The notes under the pieces: model-generated
Told to the model about the DNA's origin: nothing
Seen by the model: the letters and a program-made list of their open reading frames with translations, nothing else
Database searches by the model: none
Made by a program: the position numbers and the translations under genes
IMG/VR virus record: IMGVR_UViG_3300025308_000332
Span: 1 to 25,467 of that record
From: a virus
Strand: one strand, 5' to 3'
DNA: 25,467 bases
In this document: piece by piece, positions 1 to 7,107 of the stretch
Numbering within the stretch: the first letter of the stretch is position 1
How the letters are laid out: the number at the start of each line of letters is the position of its first letter

Positions 1-996
1 ATGCACAAAGTTTCTGAAATTTATACCCGCAAAGATAAGAGTGGATTTTGGCTTCGTTGGTTTGAAAATCGCAAAAGAAAACACAAAAGTTTCTTGACCA
101 AAGACGAAGCGAAAATGTTTCGCAAAAAGAAGTACATCGAATTGAATGTGGACGTGTACGGATGTGCTGATATGCCTTTTGTATCGGCCAGAGACGAGTA
201 TCTGCAAAAATACGATTTACAGGGATTGTCCCCGGCCTCGAAGTATAGAGCTAAGAGAGTTTTAGAGTTATTCGAGGAAAATTGTAGCCCGCGGAAAATA
301 TCGGACATTAACCAAAGAACGGTTGATAGCTTTATACAGAGCCGAATAAAGGCACTCAAAAGCCCATACAGCGTTAATCAGGCCATTGGCCGGCTCAAAG
401 CCTTTATAAACTGGCTCGTCAAGCGTGGATACCACAAAGGTCATATTGATATTTCAATGATGAAAACTGTCCGAGTAGTAAAAAAAGCCTTGACCACCGA
501 GCAAATCAAGGCGTTGCTCAAAGCCTGCCCTACAAAAATATGTTATATGCGGATATTGCTTTCGCTTGTTACTGGACTGCGTGCCAGCGATATTGATAGA
601 TTACCTTTGGATATTGTTGATTTAAAACGCTCCTGTCTCGATTCCAAGAGCGGCAAGACCGGAAAGACGTATTTAGATAGGCCGTTGCCAGAAAGCCTTA
701 TCCCCGCCTTAACTGAATACATAGAAAGTCTGCCTAAAAACACCGTCAAGCTGTTGCCGGACAATAATATCCGTAAGACGTGGGATACGATTCGAGAGAC
801 AGCCGGCGTGAATTGCACAAGGCAAGATTTTAGAGTTACCCATAGTACCCTCTTACAGAAAATAGGCGGTATCAATGCCGCACAAATAAGCCTGGAACAT
901 TCAGACAAAAGAACTACGACAGATTTTTATAGCGATATTGAAGTAATTCAGCGTTGGAAAATAAACCAACTGCCGGTAAAGGAGTGGTTGGAGTAA
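1..996 (+). CDS. Tyrosine recombinase (phage integrase)
   Basis: This 331-residue protein is a site-specific recombinase that would integrate and excise the prophage. It has an N-terminal arm-type DNA-binding part (about 1-55), a core-binding SAM-like domain (about 60-150) and a C-terminal catalytic domain (about 160-325). Visible catalytic residues are R194 in TGLRASD, K219 or K222 in SGKTGK, R278 in QDFR, H300 in LEHSD and the nucleophile Y310 in FYSD. The first His of the usual HxxR box appears as Gln275. The ATG sits at the first base of the window, so an upstream start cannot be excluded and no ribosome site can be judged. It is transcribed toward the phosphodiesterase gene and opposite to the virion genes, a usual position at the edge of a prophage. 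No attachment site could be identified because only one end is present. Confidence 0.93.
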   Translation: MHKVSEIYTRKDKSGFWLRWFENRKRKHKSFLTKDEAKMFRKKKYIELNVDVYGCADMPFVSARDEYLQKYDLQGLSPASKYRAKRVLELFEENCSPRKISDINQRTVDSFIQSRIKALKSPYSVNQAIGRLKAFINWLVKRGYHKGHIDISMMKTVRVVKKALTTEQIKALLKACPTKICYMRILLSLVTGLRASDIDRLPLDIVDLKRSCLDSKSGKTGKTYLDRPLPESLIPALTEYIESLPKNTVKLLPDNNIRKTWDTIRETAGVNCTRQDFRVTHSTLLQKIGGINAAQISLEHSDKRTTTDFYSDIEVIQRWKINQLPVKEWLE

Positions 997-1008
997 ATCA
1001 ACTTTTTC

Positions 1009-1037
1009 TTGCAAATGACGATTTATTGTGGTAATAT
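1009..1037 (+). promoter_or_regulatory. Possible promoter for the phosphodiesterase gene
   Basis: A -35-like TTGCAA (1009-1014) and a -10-like TAATAT (1032-1037) are 17 bases apart, and the -10 is preceded by TG in the extended position. The site lies just after the integrase stop and 41 bases before the phosphodiesterase ATG. Each hexamer matches the sigma-70 consensus at four of six positions, so this is only a moderate candidate. An own promoter would fit a moron gene expressed from the lysogen. Confidence 0.35.
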
Positions 1038-1078
1038 CACCGATTGAAGATTTAAAAACATTTTTGGGAGCAGGAATT

Positions 1079-1996
1079 ATGAAGCCTTTGCATTGTCTAT
1101 CTTTGATTCTGTTTTCAATTTTAATCTTTACAGAAATTCAGGCTAATGAATGTGGGGACTGGGGATATTCGCAAATGGATTTCAACAGGGACTGTTATGT
1201 CAATCTCGCAGACTTTGCTGTGTTTTGCGACAATTGGCTTGTTTGCTCTAATCCGGCCGGCTTGGATTGTATAAAACTTAACAAGGCGATAGTAGTTGCT
1301 CACAGGGGATATTCAGGGATAGCACCGGAAAACACCCTTTCAGCATTTAACGCGGCTCGCGGCTATGCTGATATGGTTGAGCTTGACGCTTATTCATCGG
1401 CTGATGGTGTTTTGGTGGTAATACACGATTCTAACGTAGCCAGAACAACAGATGGAGAAGGCTATATATACAATATGACCCTTTCGCAAATAAAACAATT
1501 AGATGCCGGCTCGTGGTTCTCGCCTGCATTTACCGGCGAGCGAATCCCAACGCTTCAGGAATCTATTAACGCTATTCTGCCTGATATGACACCTTGCATT
1601 GAACAGAAAGGCGGCACAGCACAGCAGTATGTGGATTTGCTTACTTCGATGGGCGTTAGGGATAAGGTGGTTGTTATATCGTTCACCGAAAGTTTCCTGA
1701 ATCAGGTACACGCCATTGCTCCGGAAATTAAATTAGGCTTCCTCGGAAGCTCTGCTTCTGCTATTACCGACTCTTTATTGGTAAGATTAGCTGTCAACGG
1801 CATAGATATTGTTGATTGGTCGTATGGCAGCATCGCCGATGCTAATGTTATGAAAATACAAGCCGTGGGTTTGGAGGTTGGTGTTTGGACGGCAAATACT
1901 GCCGCTGTTATACAAACGCAAATAGACAGAGGAGCCGACTATATAACAACAAATTATCCCGCATTAACAAGACAACTTGTTGAGCAGTACTATTAG
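1079..1996 (+). CDS. Secreted glycerophosphodiester phosphodiesterase with dockerin-like segment
   Basis: The protein (305 residues from the ATG at 1079) would hydrolyse glycerophosphodiesters to glycerol 3-phosphate and an alcohol outside the cytoplasm. Residues 1-22 form a signal peptide. Residues 34-55 (DFNRDCYVNLADFAVFC and following NWL) form a single dockerin-like calcium loop typical of secreted planctomycete proteins. The GDPD barrel runs from about 70 to the end, with H75-R76 in VVAHRG, PENT at 83-86, E101 and D103, H116-D117 in VVIHD, E175 in CIEQKG and W270-T271. I chose ATG 1079 over the in-frame GTG at 1028 because GGGAG lies 8 bases upstream and the signal peptide starts there. 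It sits between integrase and a holin-like gene and ends 8 bases from the convergent gene. This suggests a cargo gene within the prophage; a host gene beside a degenerate element is the alternative. Confidence 0.88.
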   Translation: MKPLHCLSLILFSILIFTEIQANECGDWGYSQMDFNRDCYVNLADFAVFCDNWLVCSNPAGLDCIKLNKAIVVAHRGYSGIAPENTLSAFNAARGYADMVELDAYSSADGVLVVIHDSNVARTTDGEGYIYNMTLSQIKQLDAGSWFSPAFTGERIPTLQESINAILPDMTPCIEQKGGTAQQYVDLLTSMGVRDKVVVISFTESFLNQVHAIAPEIKLGFLGSSASAITDSLLVRLAVNGIDIVDWSYGSIADANVMKIQAVGLEVGVWTANTAAVIQTQIDRGADYITTNYPALTRQLVEQYY

Positions 1997-2012
1997 AGGA
2001 TTATTTACTGCT
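1983..2012. terminator. Weak hairpin between convergent genes
   Basis: AGCAGTA (1983-1989) and TACTGCT (2006-2012) are perfect 7-base arms around a 16-base loop. They span the facing ends of the phosphodiesterase and holin-like genes, which are only 8 bases apart. There is no clear T-run on either side, so function as a bidirectional terminator is a guess from position. Confidence 0.25.
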
Positions 2013-2325
2013 TTAACTGCTCGTCTTTTAAACACGGTTTTTTGATTAAGGCATCTATCAATCGGTCAAACGCTGCTGTGTTTTTTTCAACAACATTTTC
2101 TCTTTTATCAATCTCGGTTTTTAAGGCATTAACAATCTCGCCCCTCTCTTGTCGATGTTGGTCTGTAATTTTTTCCTGATATTGAAATTGTTTGTACACC
2201 ATAAATGCGGCAAGACCCAATGCTCCATATTGCACATAGGGCGGCAAATTTAATTCACTTGCAGCCAAAGAAACTCCTGCTAAACTTATAGCGGTCATTC
2301 CTACAATCTTTAAAGTCAAAAACAT
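2005..2325 (-). CDS. Small membrane protein with coiled-coil tail, holin-like candidate
   Basis: This 106-residue protein has a hydrophobic N-terminal half with two possible membrane segments (about 3-22 and 31-46) followed by a charged, helical tail (about 48-100) rich in Glu, Lys, Arg and Gln. Size, topology and position at the end of the virion gene block resemble holin or haemolysin-XhlA/BhlA type lysis proteins. I see no family-defining motif, so lysis is an inference. The start has AGGAG upstream with suitable spacing. No endolysin gene is recognisable next to it, which weakens the lysis-cassette reading; it could instead be an accessory membrane protein. Confidence 0.6.
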   Translation of the reverse strand: MFLTLKIVGMTAISLAGVSLAASELNLPPYVQYGALGLAAFMVYKQFQYQEKITDQHRQERGEIVNALKTEIDKRENVVEKNTAAFDRLIDALIKKPCLKDEQLKQ

Positions 2326-2354
2326 AGTTGTTGCTCCTACTGTTAAAATTTCTG

Positions 2355-2951
2355 CTATTCCTGTGGATGAATACTTTCTCTTATTGCATTGTCAGCCTCT
2401 ATTGCCGGATTAATAGTATCAGGTGAATCTGGAAGATTAGTTGTTTTAGCGTTGATTGCTTCGAGCAAGGTATTGTTGTCTGCACTTTGATTGACTGATG
2501 CCACAGTCAAGACTGGTACTGCCACATCAAATAATTTTTTGAATGCCGTTGACAGATAACCTGATTCAGTTTCAGTTAAAACAGTGCCAAGAATACTGCC
2601 TAAGGCAGTGTATCCAGCAGCCGTAAACGGTAATGCCTCAGATGTACCTGTCCACAGAACACACTGATAATTATATATTATAGTGCCAGATAAATCTGTC
2701 AAATACATCCAATACCTACCAGGGGTAGCAAAAGCAAATGGAACACCTAATATGAATCCATTCAGGTCTGTTGGTGTTATCAGATAATCTGTAACAACTC
2801 TCCCATCAGTTCCCCATACTTCTAAAGCATTGCCAGTTGGGTAATATACTTTTGGAGCACCAGCCACCTTATCATCTACTGCTCGCATTAATACCCTTAA
2901 AGAAGTATATGCTAAATCCGTAGTATTTAATATCACCAGTTCATTTGCCAT
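2355..2951 (-). CDS. Tail-associated beta-sandwich protein of unknown function
   Basis: The protein is 198 residues from ATG 2951, preceded by GGAG 8 bases upstream; an in-frame TTG at 2963 is less likely because that GGAG would then lie inside the coding region. Residues 1-105 are rich in beta strands and aromatics (for example GRYWMYLTDLSG), suggesting a beta-sandwich. Residues 115-198 look helical and linker-like (GYLSTAFKKLFDVAVP, then many Asn and Ala). The architecture loosely parallels the protein at 4557-5228, so both may be accessory baseplate or fibre components. It follows the beta-propeller/LamG gene after a short gap and is AT-richer than the virion genes. I do not recognise a named family. 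Confidence 0.6.
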   Translation of the reverse strand: MANELVILNTTDLAYTSLRVLMRAVDDKVAGAPKVYYPTGNALEVWGTDGRVVTDYLITPTDLNGFILGVPFAFATPGRYWMYLTDLSGTIIYNYQCVLWTGTSEALPFTAAGYTALGSILGTVLTETESGYLSTAFKKLFDVAVPVLTVASVNQSADNNTLLEAINAKTTNLPDSPDTINPAIEADNAIRESIHPQE

Positions 2952-2963
2952 AATAATCTCCAA

Positions 2964-4433
2964 TTACCATTTAGAAACATCTTTAGTTACAACTTCACGA
3001 CAGTCCTGATATACGGCACTGTTCCATATCTTCAAGGAAGCTACATCAATCTGGGCAGATTCTGTAGTCAACCACGGGTCGCCACCTATCACAAATTCAT
3101 CGAATTTCTCTTGTGCTATAGTAGTAATTTCATCTTGATAGGTAATTATTTTATTGCCAACATAGCACTTGATTCCCCTAAATGCGGTAAATTCCCAACG
3201 ATACTTATACCAGACACCTAACTGAGGATAAAATAGGCCATTTTCCTCATGCCCACCCCATGCTGACCATACTGACAATGCACGTGGATAGATACCACCA
3301 ACTAATCGTCTGACACCGGAAGACCATCTACAATTTGTTATATCAGCTGAGTTCCTCATACTGACGAGCGTGGAGTTTAATCCAGACCTACTATGGGCAC
3401 GAAGTCTTATCCAGGCTTCTACAGTTATTCCACTATTGAAACCGTTTGTAGGAGGAGTTATCTGATACACTCTAACAGCTACTCCCTGCCCCCCAGGCTC
3501 TCTACATATCCAATAACACTTATTAAATGAATCATAACAGTGGCCTTCTATATTACCGCTTCCAGTAACCGCATGGTCAACAAACGCTCCGACATGATTC
3601 CCATACTTATCAATTATTATATAACTTTTACCATCTCCAGCAGTTCCGCAGGATACTGTGAAAATTTCACTATCTGGATTCCAAGACAATCCTTGTATCC
3701 TGGATGCTCCTAAGGTTATAGGAAATTTACCCAAATAATTTCCTGAAAAATCATATTTCCAAAAACAAACCTGCGTATTCCAACTGGCTATATATATCAC
3801 ACCATCGCGAACTGTTACAGAACAACACTCATTTACTCCATCTTCCATAACTGTTAATGGAAATGCTCTGATAAACTCCAGAGTAGTAGCATTGTATATT
3901 GCACAATGCATATCAGCACCAGGAGTAAAGCCATCTTCTACCGGAGCTAACAAAACCTCTGCACCCGTGATTGGGTCTATCGCAAATGTTGGGTCGCCAA
4001 TATGGTCTAAATCTAATCCGTCAAACATAGGAGCAGAATAAGGGCTTGTATTTGAAGCTAATATCGCCTCTTTATCAGCCATGTTAACTAAATCTATCCT
4101 ATGTCCAGCACTACTCGACTGGATAATAGCCATCTTTGTACCATCAGCAGATACAGAACATCCTTGAAGATGTCCTACAAATAATGTCGATGGCCAAAAA
4201 TCTAACGGAGATACACATATATTATTAAGTGGTAATTTACCAATAATTCTATCATAATAAATAGCTGTATTATAAGCATCACTGTTTAAATTGCACTGAA
4301 CACTGTTTCCTACATAAGGAGAACTCTCATTACCTGGTATAAAAGTACAAGTGGTTGCGTTAATAAACGGATGATTGTAAGGTATCGAGTTTGCAAAGCT
4401 ACGATTAAATTTTAAATCTACTATTTTAGCCAC
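2964..4433 (-). CDS. Beta-propeller plus LamG-like protein, probable receptor-binding adhesin
   Basis: This 489-residue protein probably acts in surface binding. Residues about 75-325 contain recurring beta-rich segments with Asp/Gly turns and motifs such as SADGTKMAIIQ, VRDGVIYIASW and LSWNPDSEIFTVS, as in NHL/SMP30-type beta-propellers. Residues about 330-475 resemble a LamG/concanavalin jelly roll (GITVEAWIRLR, GVWYKYRWEF, FDEFVIGGDPW, ASLKIWNSA). Start is GTG 4433, chosen because GGAGG lies 5 bases upstream. No collagen-like or trimerisation repeat is visible, unlike a classical fibre. It lies downstream of the tail fibre gene but after a likely terminator, and codon use is AT-richer than in the tail genes. 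This suggests a recently acquired adsorption or lysogen-expressed gene. Confidence 0.6.
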   Translation of the reverse strand: MAKIVDLKFNRSFANSIPYNHPFINATTCTFIPGNESSPYVGNSVQCNLNSDAYNTAIYYDRIIGKLPLNNICVSPLDFWPSTLFVGHLQGCSVSADGTKMAIIQSSSAGHRIDLVNMADKEAILASNTSPYSAPMFDGLDLDHIGDPTFAIDPITGAEVLLAPVEDGFTPGADMHCAIYNATTLEFIRAFPLTVMEDGVNECCSVTVRDGVIYIASWNTQVCFWKYDFSGNYLGKFPITLGASRIQGLSWNPDSEIFTVSCGTAGDGKSYIIIDKYGNHVGAFVDHAVTGSGNIEGHCYDSFNKCYWICREPGGQGVAVRVYQITPPTNGFNSGITVEAWIRLRAHSRSGLNSTLVSMRNSADITNCRWSSGVRRLVGGIYPRALSVWSAWGGHEENGLFYPQLGVWYKYRWEFTAFRGIKCYVGNKIITYQDEITTIAQEKFDEFVIGGDPWLTTESAQIDVASLKIWNSAVYQDCREVVTKDVSKW

Positions 4434-4464
4434 TTTAGCCTCCGGTAAATATGCAAAACATTCT

Positions 4465-4500
4465 TTATTGAATCGCTAAACAAATAATTATCCTTTTCAT
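4465..4500 (-). other. Eleven-residue micro-ORF with strong ribosome site
   Basis: An ATG at 4500 preceded by AAGAGG with 7-base spacing opens a reading frame MKRIIICLAIQ followed by TAA. The peptide looks like the beginning of a signal sequence. It could be a remnant of a truncated secreted protein or a leader peptide for the downstream adhesin gene at 4433. Being so short, it is reported because of the unusually good ribosome site only. Confidence 0.3.
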
Positions 4501-4514
4501 ATTTTTACCTCTTG

Positions 4515-4542
4515 AAAATGGGGGCGGAATTCAACCCGCCCC
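4515..4542 (-). terminator. Probable intrinsic terminator after 4557-5228
   Basis: On the minus strand, GGGGCGG (4542-4536) pairs with CCGCCCC (4527-4521) around an 8-base loop and is followed by CATTTTC. The GC-rich 7-base stem lies 14 bases after the stop codon of the 4557-5228 gene. The T-run is short (four T), so termination may be partial. It would separate the tail-fibre transcript from the AT-rich adhesin, beta-sandwich and holin-like genes. Confidence 0.6.
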
Positions 4543-4556
4543 GTTGTCGTTACAAT

Positions 4557-5228
4557 TTACTGTTGAACCGTTACGCTGCTCCTGATTTTCTTTAGAGCGT
4601 TGCCCTCGGCGTTCTGATTGTTCGGGTCATACGTCCGCTGGATTGTTGTGCGTTTCAAATTCACAATGGAATTAGGCTCTGCAACCCTGCTCCAATCAAT
4701 ACCGACAACACAGGAATTTACGTCAGTCTTGCTAATGTCATTCAAGGCCGAAAACGCTGATGTCATTTCGGCGAATGTCGGAGCATTATAATCGGTTATG
4801 TCCGAAGTTTTTGCCACACCATAGGCCGTCAATGCAGATTCATCATCTTTGTAAATCTCCACACTCAATGGCACGGTTATAGCATTTGAGCCAGTGATAT
4901 ATAACATCAATTCGGCTTCGTTTGCATCGGCAGGCAAGGCAACCATTCCCGCTTCGTCAATCGCAAGAGAAAATACGCCCTGCATATTCACCGCGTCAAT
5001 GGCCGCTATTGTCGGCGTGGTCATTGCTGTTGCCGTTCCACCATCAATGGAATAATATACTGCTCCCGCCGTCAAACTTGCTACTGTCGTAACTCTGTTT
5101 GCGTCCGTTGCATCATAAGCAACAAATTGAATTTTCCTTGCCACATCGCCGCTTTTAATGCGAATAGCAAACGCCGATGATACAACCAACATCATTACTA
5201 ACATTACGATACTTACTGACTTTTTCAT
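4557..5228 (-). CDS. Signal-peptide beta-sandwich protein in the tail-fibre region
   Basis: The product is 223 residues. Residues 1-21 are a textbook signal peptide: MKKS, a Val/Met/Leu core and a cleavage site after SSAFA. The following domain (about 22-125) is beta-rich (AVYYSIDGG, MQGVFSLAID, ELMLYITGSN) and resembles an immunoglobulin-like or baseplate-upper-protein fold. Residues 130-223 are a polar region without a recognised motif. AGGAG precedes the ATG. Virion structural proteins normally lack export signals, so despite its place after the tail fibre gene the product is probably periplasmic or surface-located. It could be a lysogenic-conversion factor or a fibre protein that has taken up a host export signal. 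Function unknown. Confidence 0.65.
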   Translation of the reverse strand: MKKSVSIVMLVMMLVVSSAFAIRIKSGDVARKIQFVAYDATDANRVTTVASLTAGAVYYSIDGGTATAMTTPTIAAIDAVNMQGVFSLAIDEAGMVALPADANEAELMLYITGSNAITVPLSVEIYKDDESALTAYGVAKTSDITDYNAPTFAEMTSAFSALNDISKTDVNSCVVGIDWSRVAEPNSIVNLKRTTIQRTYDPNNQNAEGNALKKIRSSVTVQQ

Positions 5229-5257
5229 TTTGTAACTCCTAAAAAAATGTTGTTAAA

Positions 5258-6427
5258 TTATGCTTTTATTTCCGTTATTGTCATACTGGATATTCCAGCC
5301 GCTCCGAAAGCTCCATTAAAGGCTACTGTCCCACTTGGCGAACCCACTCTAACTTTAAAAGTTATGGCGTTTGTTGTACCTGCCGTCATATAGTATTTTT
5401 TATTTACAGTTATACCACCTGTTATGGTAGTATCGGAATCGTTAGACCCTGCAATTAAAGCATCGGCATCGTTATTTTTGAATAACGCCGCTATGCAGTA
5501 ATTCGCCGCATCTATACAGGCAAGCATACAATCGAATTCTATCATCAGTTTATTAGTGGCAGATTTTGGAGTAATTGCCAAAGTCATTACTTCCTGACCC
5601 TCGGTGTTTTGCGGAATAGTATTATCAAGTGGAATAACCCAGCTACCACTTGACGCATCGCTCGTTTGAACATTTACTATTTGCTGTATGACTTTATTAG
5701 CGTCAACATAAGTTTTAGTTGCTTTTTGGCTCGCAATTCTCGTATCAGAATTTCCGGCAAGCGTCCCATCGGTATCAAGTTTGCTGGTTAATGCCGCTGG
5801 TGTTATTGCTCTTTCGGTATCTGTGCCGGTGATTGTCTCCGCTCCGGTTGCAAGCTCAACCGCACCTTTAGCAGAATCAGTCGCGGCATTTATGCCTATT
5901 TGCGGATTCACTCCGCCGCTCGATGTTATAGGTGCAGAGCCAGTAACTGATTGAACAACCGTTGCAAGCCCGTCAGTCAACGCCTTTTCGGTTGTGGCTT
6001 TTGTTTGGCTTGTGCCGTTGTATGAATTCGACAACTGGACAACGCCCGATACAGACGTTGAGGCCGCTGATAGGTATATTTTCCAGTAAGTAGCTTCGCT
6101 CACAGGGTCTTTATTTGTACTGTTTTGCAGTGCTTGATAAATGACCATATCACTGCCGATACACAATCCGCCTGTGATGTAGGCAGTTGACGGCGACCAA
6201 GATAAAATGCCCTGCGATTCAATCTGTGCTATCAAAGACGTGCAAATATGCAATGCCTGATTAAACATTTCAGATGTTACGATTGTGTCGAACGGCCAGC
6301 CCGCCGCTATTTCAACTGCTCCAAAATCAGTATCTCTGTACGATGTGCCTTTGACTGGATTTTCTGGTATTACGATTGAAGCCCCAGAAGCCCATATCCC
6401 CGGTAGCGTAAAAGTTCTATTTGCCAT
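5258..6427 (-). CDS. Phage tail fibre protein
   Basis: This 389-residue protein is a likely trimeric tail fibre or collar protein. The N-terminal part (about 1-130) would attach to the baseplate and includes a carbohydrate-binding-like segment with WSPSTAYITGG and ATYWKIY, typical of chitin-binding-type modules in fibres. The middle has two fibre repeats of the T4 gp37/phage_fiber_2 kind: GVVQLSNSYNGTSQTKATTE near 128-147 and GAVELATGAETITGTDTERA near 188-207. The C-terminal region (about 245-389) is a beta-rich domain that could contact the receptor. AGGA lies 9 bases before the ATG and overlaps the stop codon of the upstream baseplate gene, indicating one operon. Confidence 0.8.
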   Translation of the reverse strand: MANRTFTLPGIWASGASIVIPENPVKGTSYRDTDFGAVEIAAGWPFDTIVTSEMFNQALHICTSLIAQIESQGILSWSPSTAYITGGLCIGSDMVIYQALQNSTNKDPVSEATYWKIYLSAASTSVSGVVQLSNSYNGTSQTKATTEKALTDGLATVVQSVTGSAPITSSGGVNPQIGINAATDSAKGAVELATGAETITGTDTERAITPAALTSKLDTDGTLAGNSDTRIASQKATKTYVDANKVIQQIVNVQTSDASSGSWVIPLDNTIPQNTEGQEVMTLAITPKSATNKLMIEFDCMLACIDAANYCIAALFKNNDADALIAGSNDSDTTITGGITVNKKYYMTAGTTNAITFKVRVGSPSGTVAFNGAFGAAGISSMTITEIKA

Positions 6428-6438
6428 ATTTCAGATTC

Positions 6439-7104
6439 CTAACTTGGTTCAACAATTGAATTTATTCTTAATGTTGCCGGATAAGCTATGTAATACGATT
6501 TTTCTGCGATAATAATGCCGTGAGTTTGCGTTAAAAATCCACGCTCAAAAGGTGTTAAAATCTTGTCAACGTGTATATCAACTGCCATTGGTTCGCCGAC
6601 AACAGGCACAAACGAAGCATTTATTCCGGTGATTTCCTTGATAGTATTTTGCAGTTCAGGCACGGACGAGTATTGATTATTGTTGCTGAAAATTCTCGCT
6701 AAAACCTGCAAAGCAAATTGAGAATCCGTTGGCACGCCTGCACCTGAACGCCCGCCGGTAACATACGCAAGCCCTCTATCTGGCTGAACAAATATAGGAT
6801 TCTCTCCTGAATTTGGCTCGTCCGGTGTAAAATAAACACCGTAGTCAACTTCGATGTTTTCTTTTAATTGCCCGATTATCCTGCCGATTGCCTCAAGATA
6901 ATATGTATGAGCATCATAAATTGTTCGGACTTTCATTAACTCGATAATCGCATCGAAAAGCTCTTGAGCTTCATCGGCAAAGGCATAGATTATCGCTTTT
7001 AAGACTGTGGAATTTTTGAACTGATAAAGCAATCTGCTATCAGCCAAAGCTCTAAAGTCTTGAGCGTAATCCGTAAAATCAACTTTGTATTTCGCTGGTA
7101 TCAT
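6439..7104 (-). CDS. Baseplate protein, DUF2612-like
   Basis: This 221-residue protein has the layout of DUF2612 and gpI-like baseplate components. A helical N-terminal part (about 15-80) contains AFADEAQELFDAIIELMKV and LEAIGRIIGQL, and a smaller C-terminal domain (about 120-221) contains the segment ELQNTIKEITG. Its position immediately after the gpJ-like wedge protein (3-base gap) and before the fibre gene is the standard one in contractile-tail phages. It probably joins wedge to fibre. A good Shine-Dalgarno is absent, so translational coupling to the upstream gene is likely. Confidence 0.78.
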   Translation of the reverse strand: MIPAKYKVDFTDYAQDFRALADSRLLYQFKNSTVLKAIIYAFADEAQELFDAIIELMKVRTIYDAHTYYLEAIGRIIGQLKENIEVDYGVYFTPDEPNSGENPIFVQPDRGLAYVTGGRSGAGVPTDSQFALQVLARIFSNNNQYSSVPELQNTIKEITGINASFVPVVGEPMAVDIHVDKILTPFERGFLTQTHGIIIAEKSYYIAYPATLRINSIVEPS

Positions 7105-7107
7105 ATT

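Noticed and set aside
997-1078. Attachment site next to the integrase
   Set aside because: No duplicated core sequence was found in the window, and the other prophage end is absent, so no att site can be supported.
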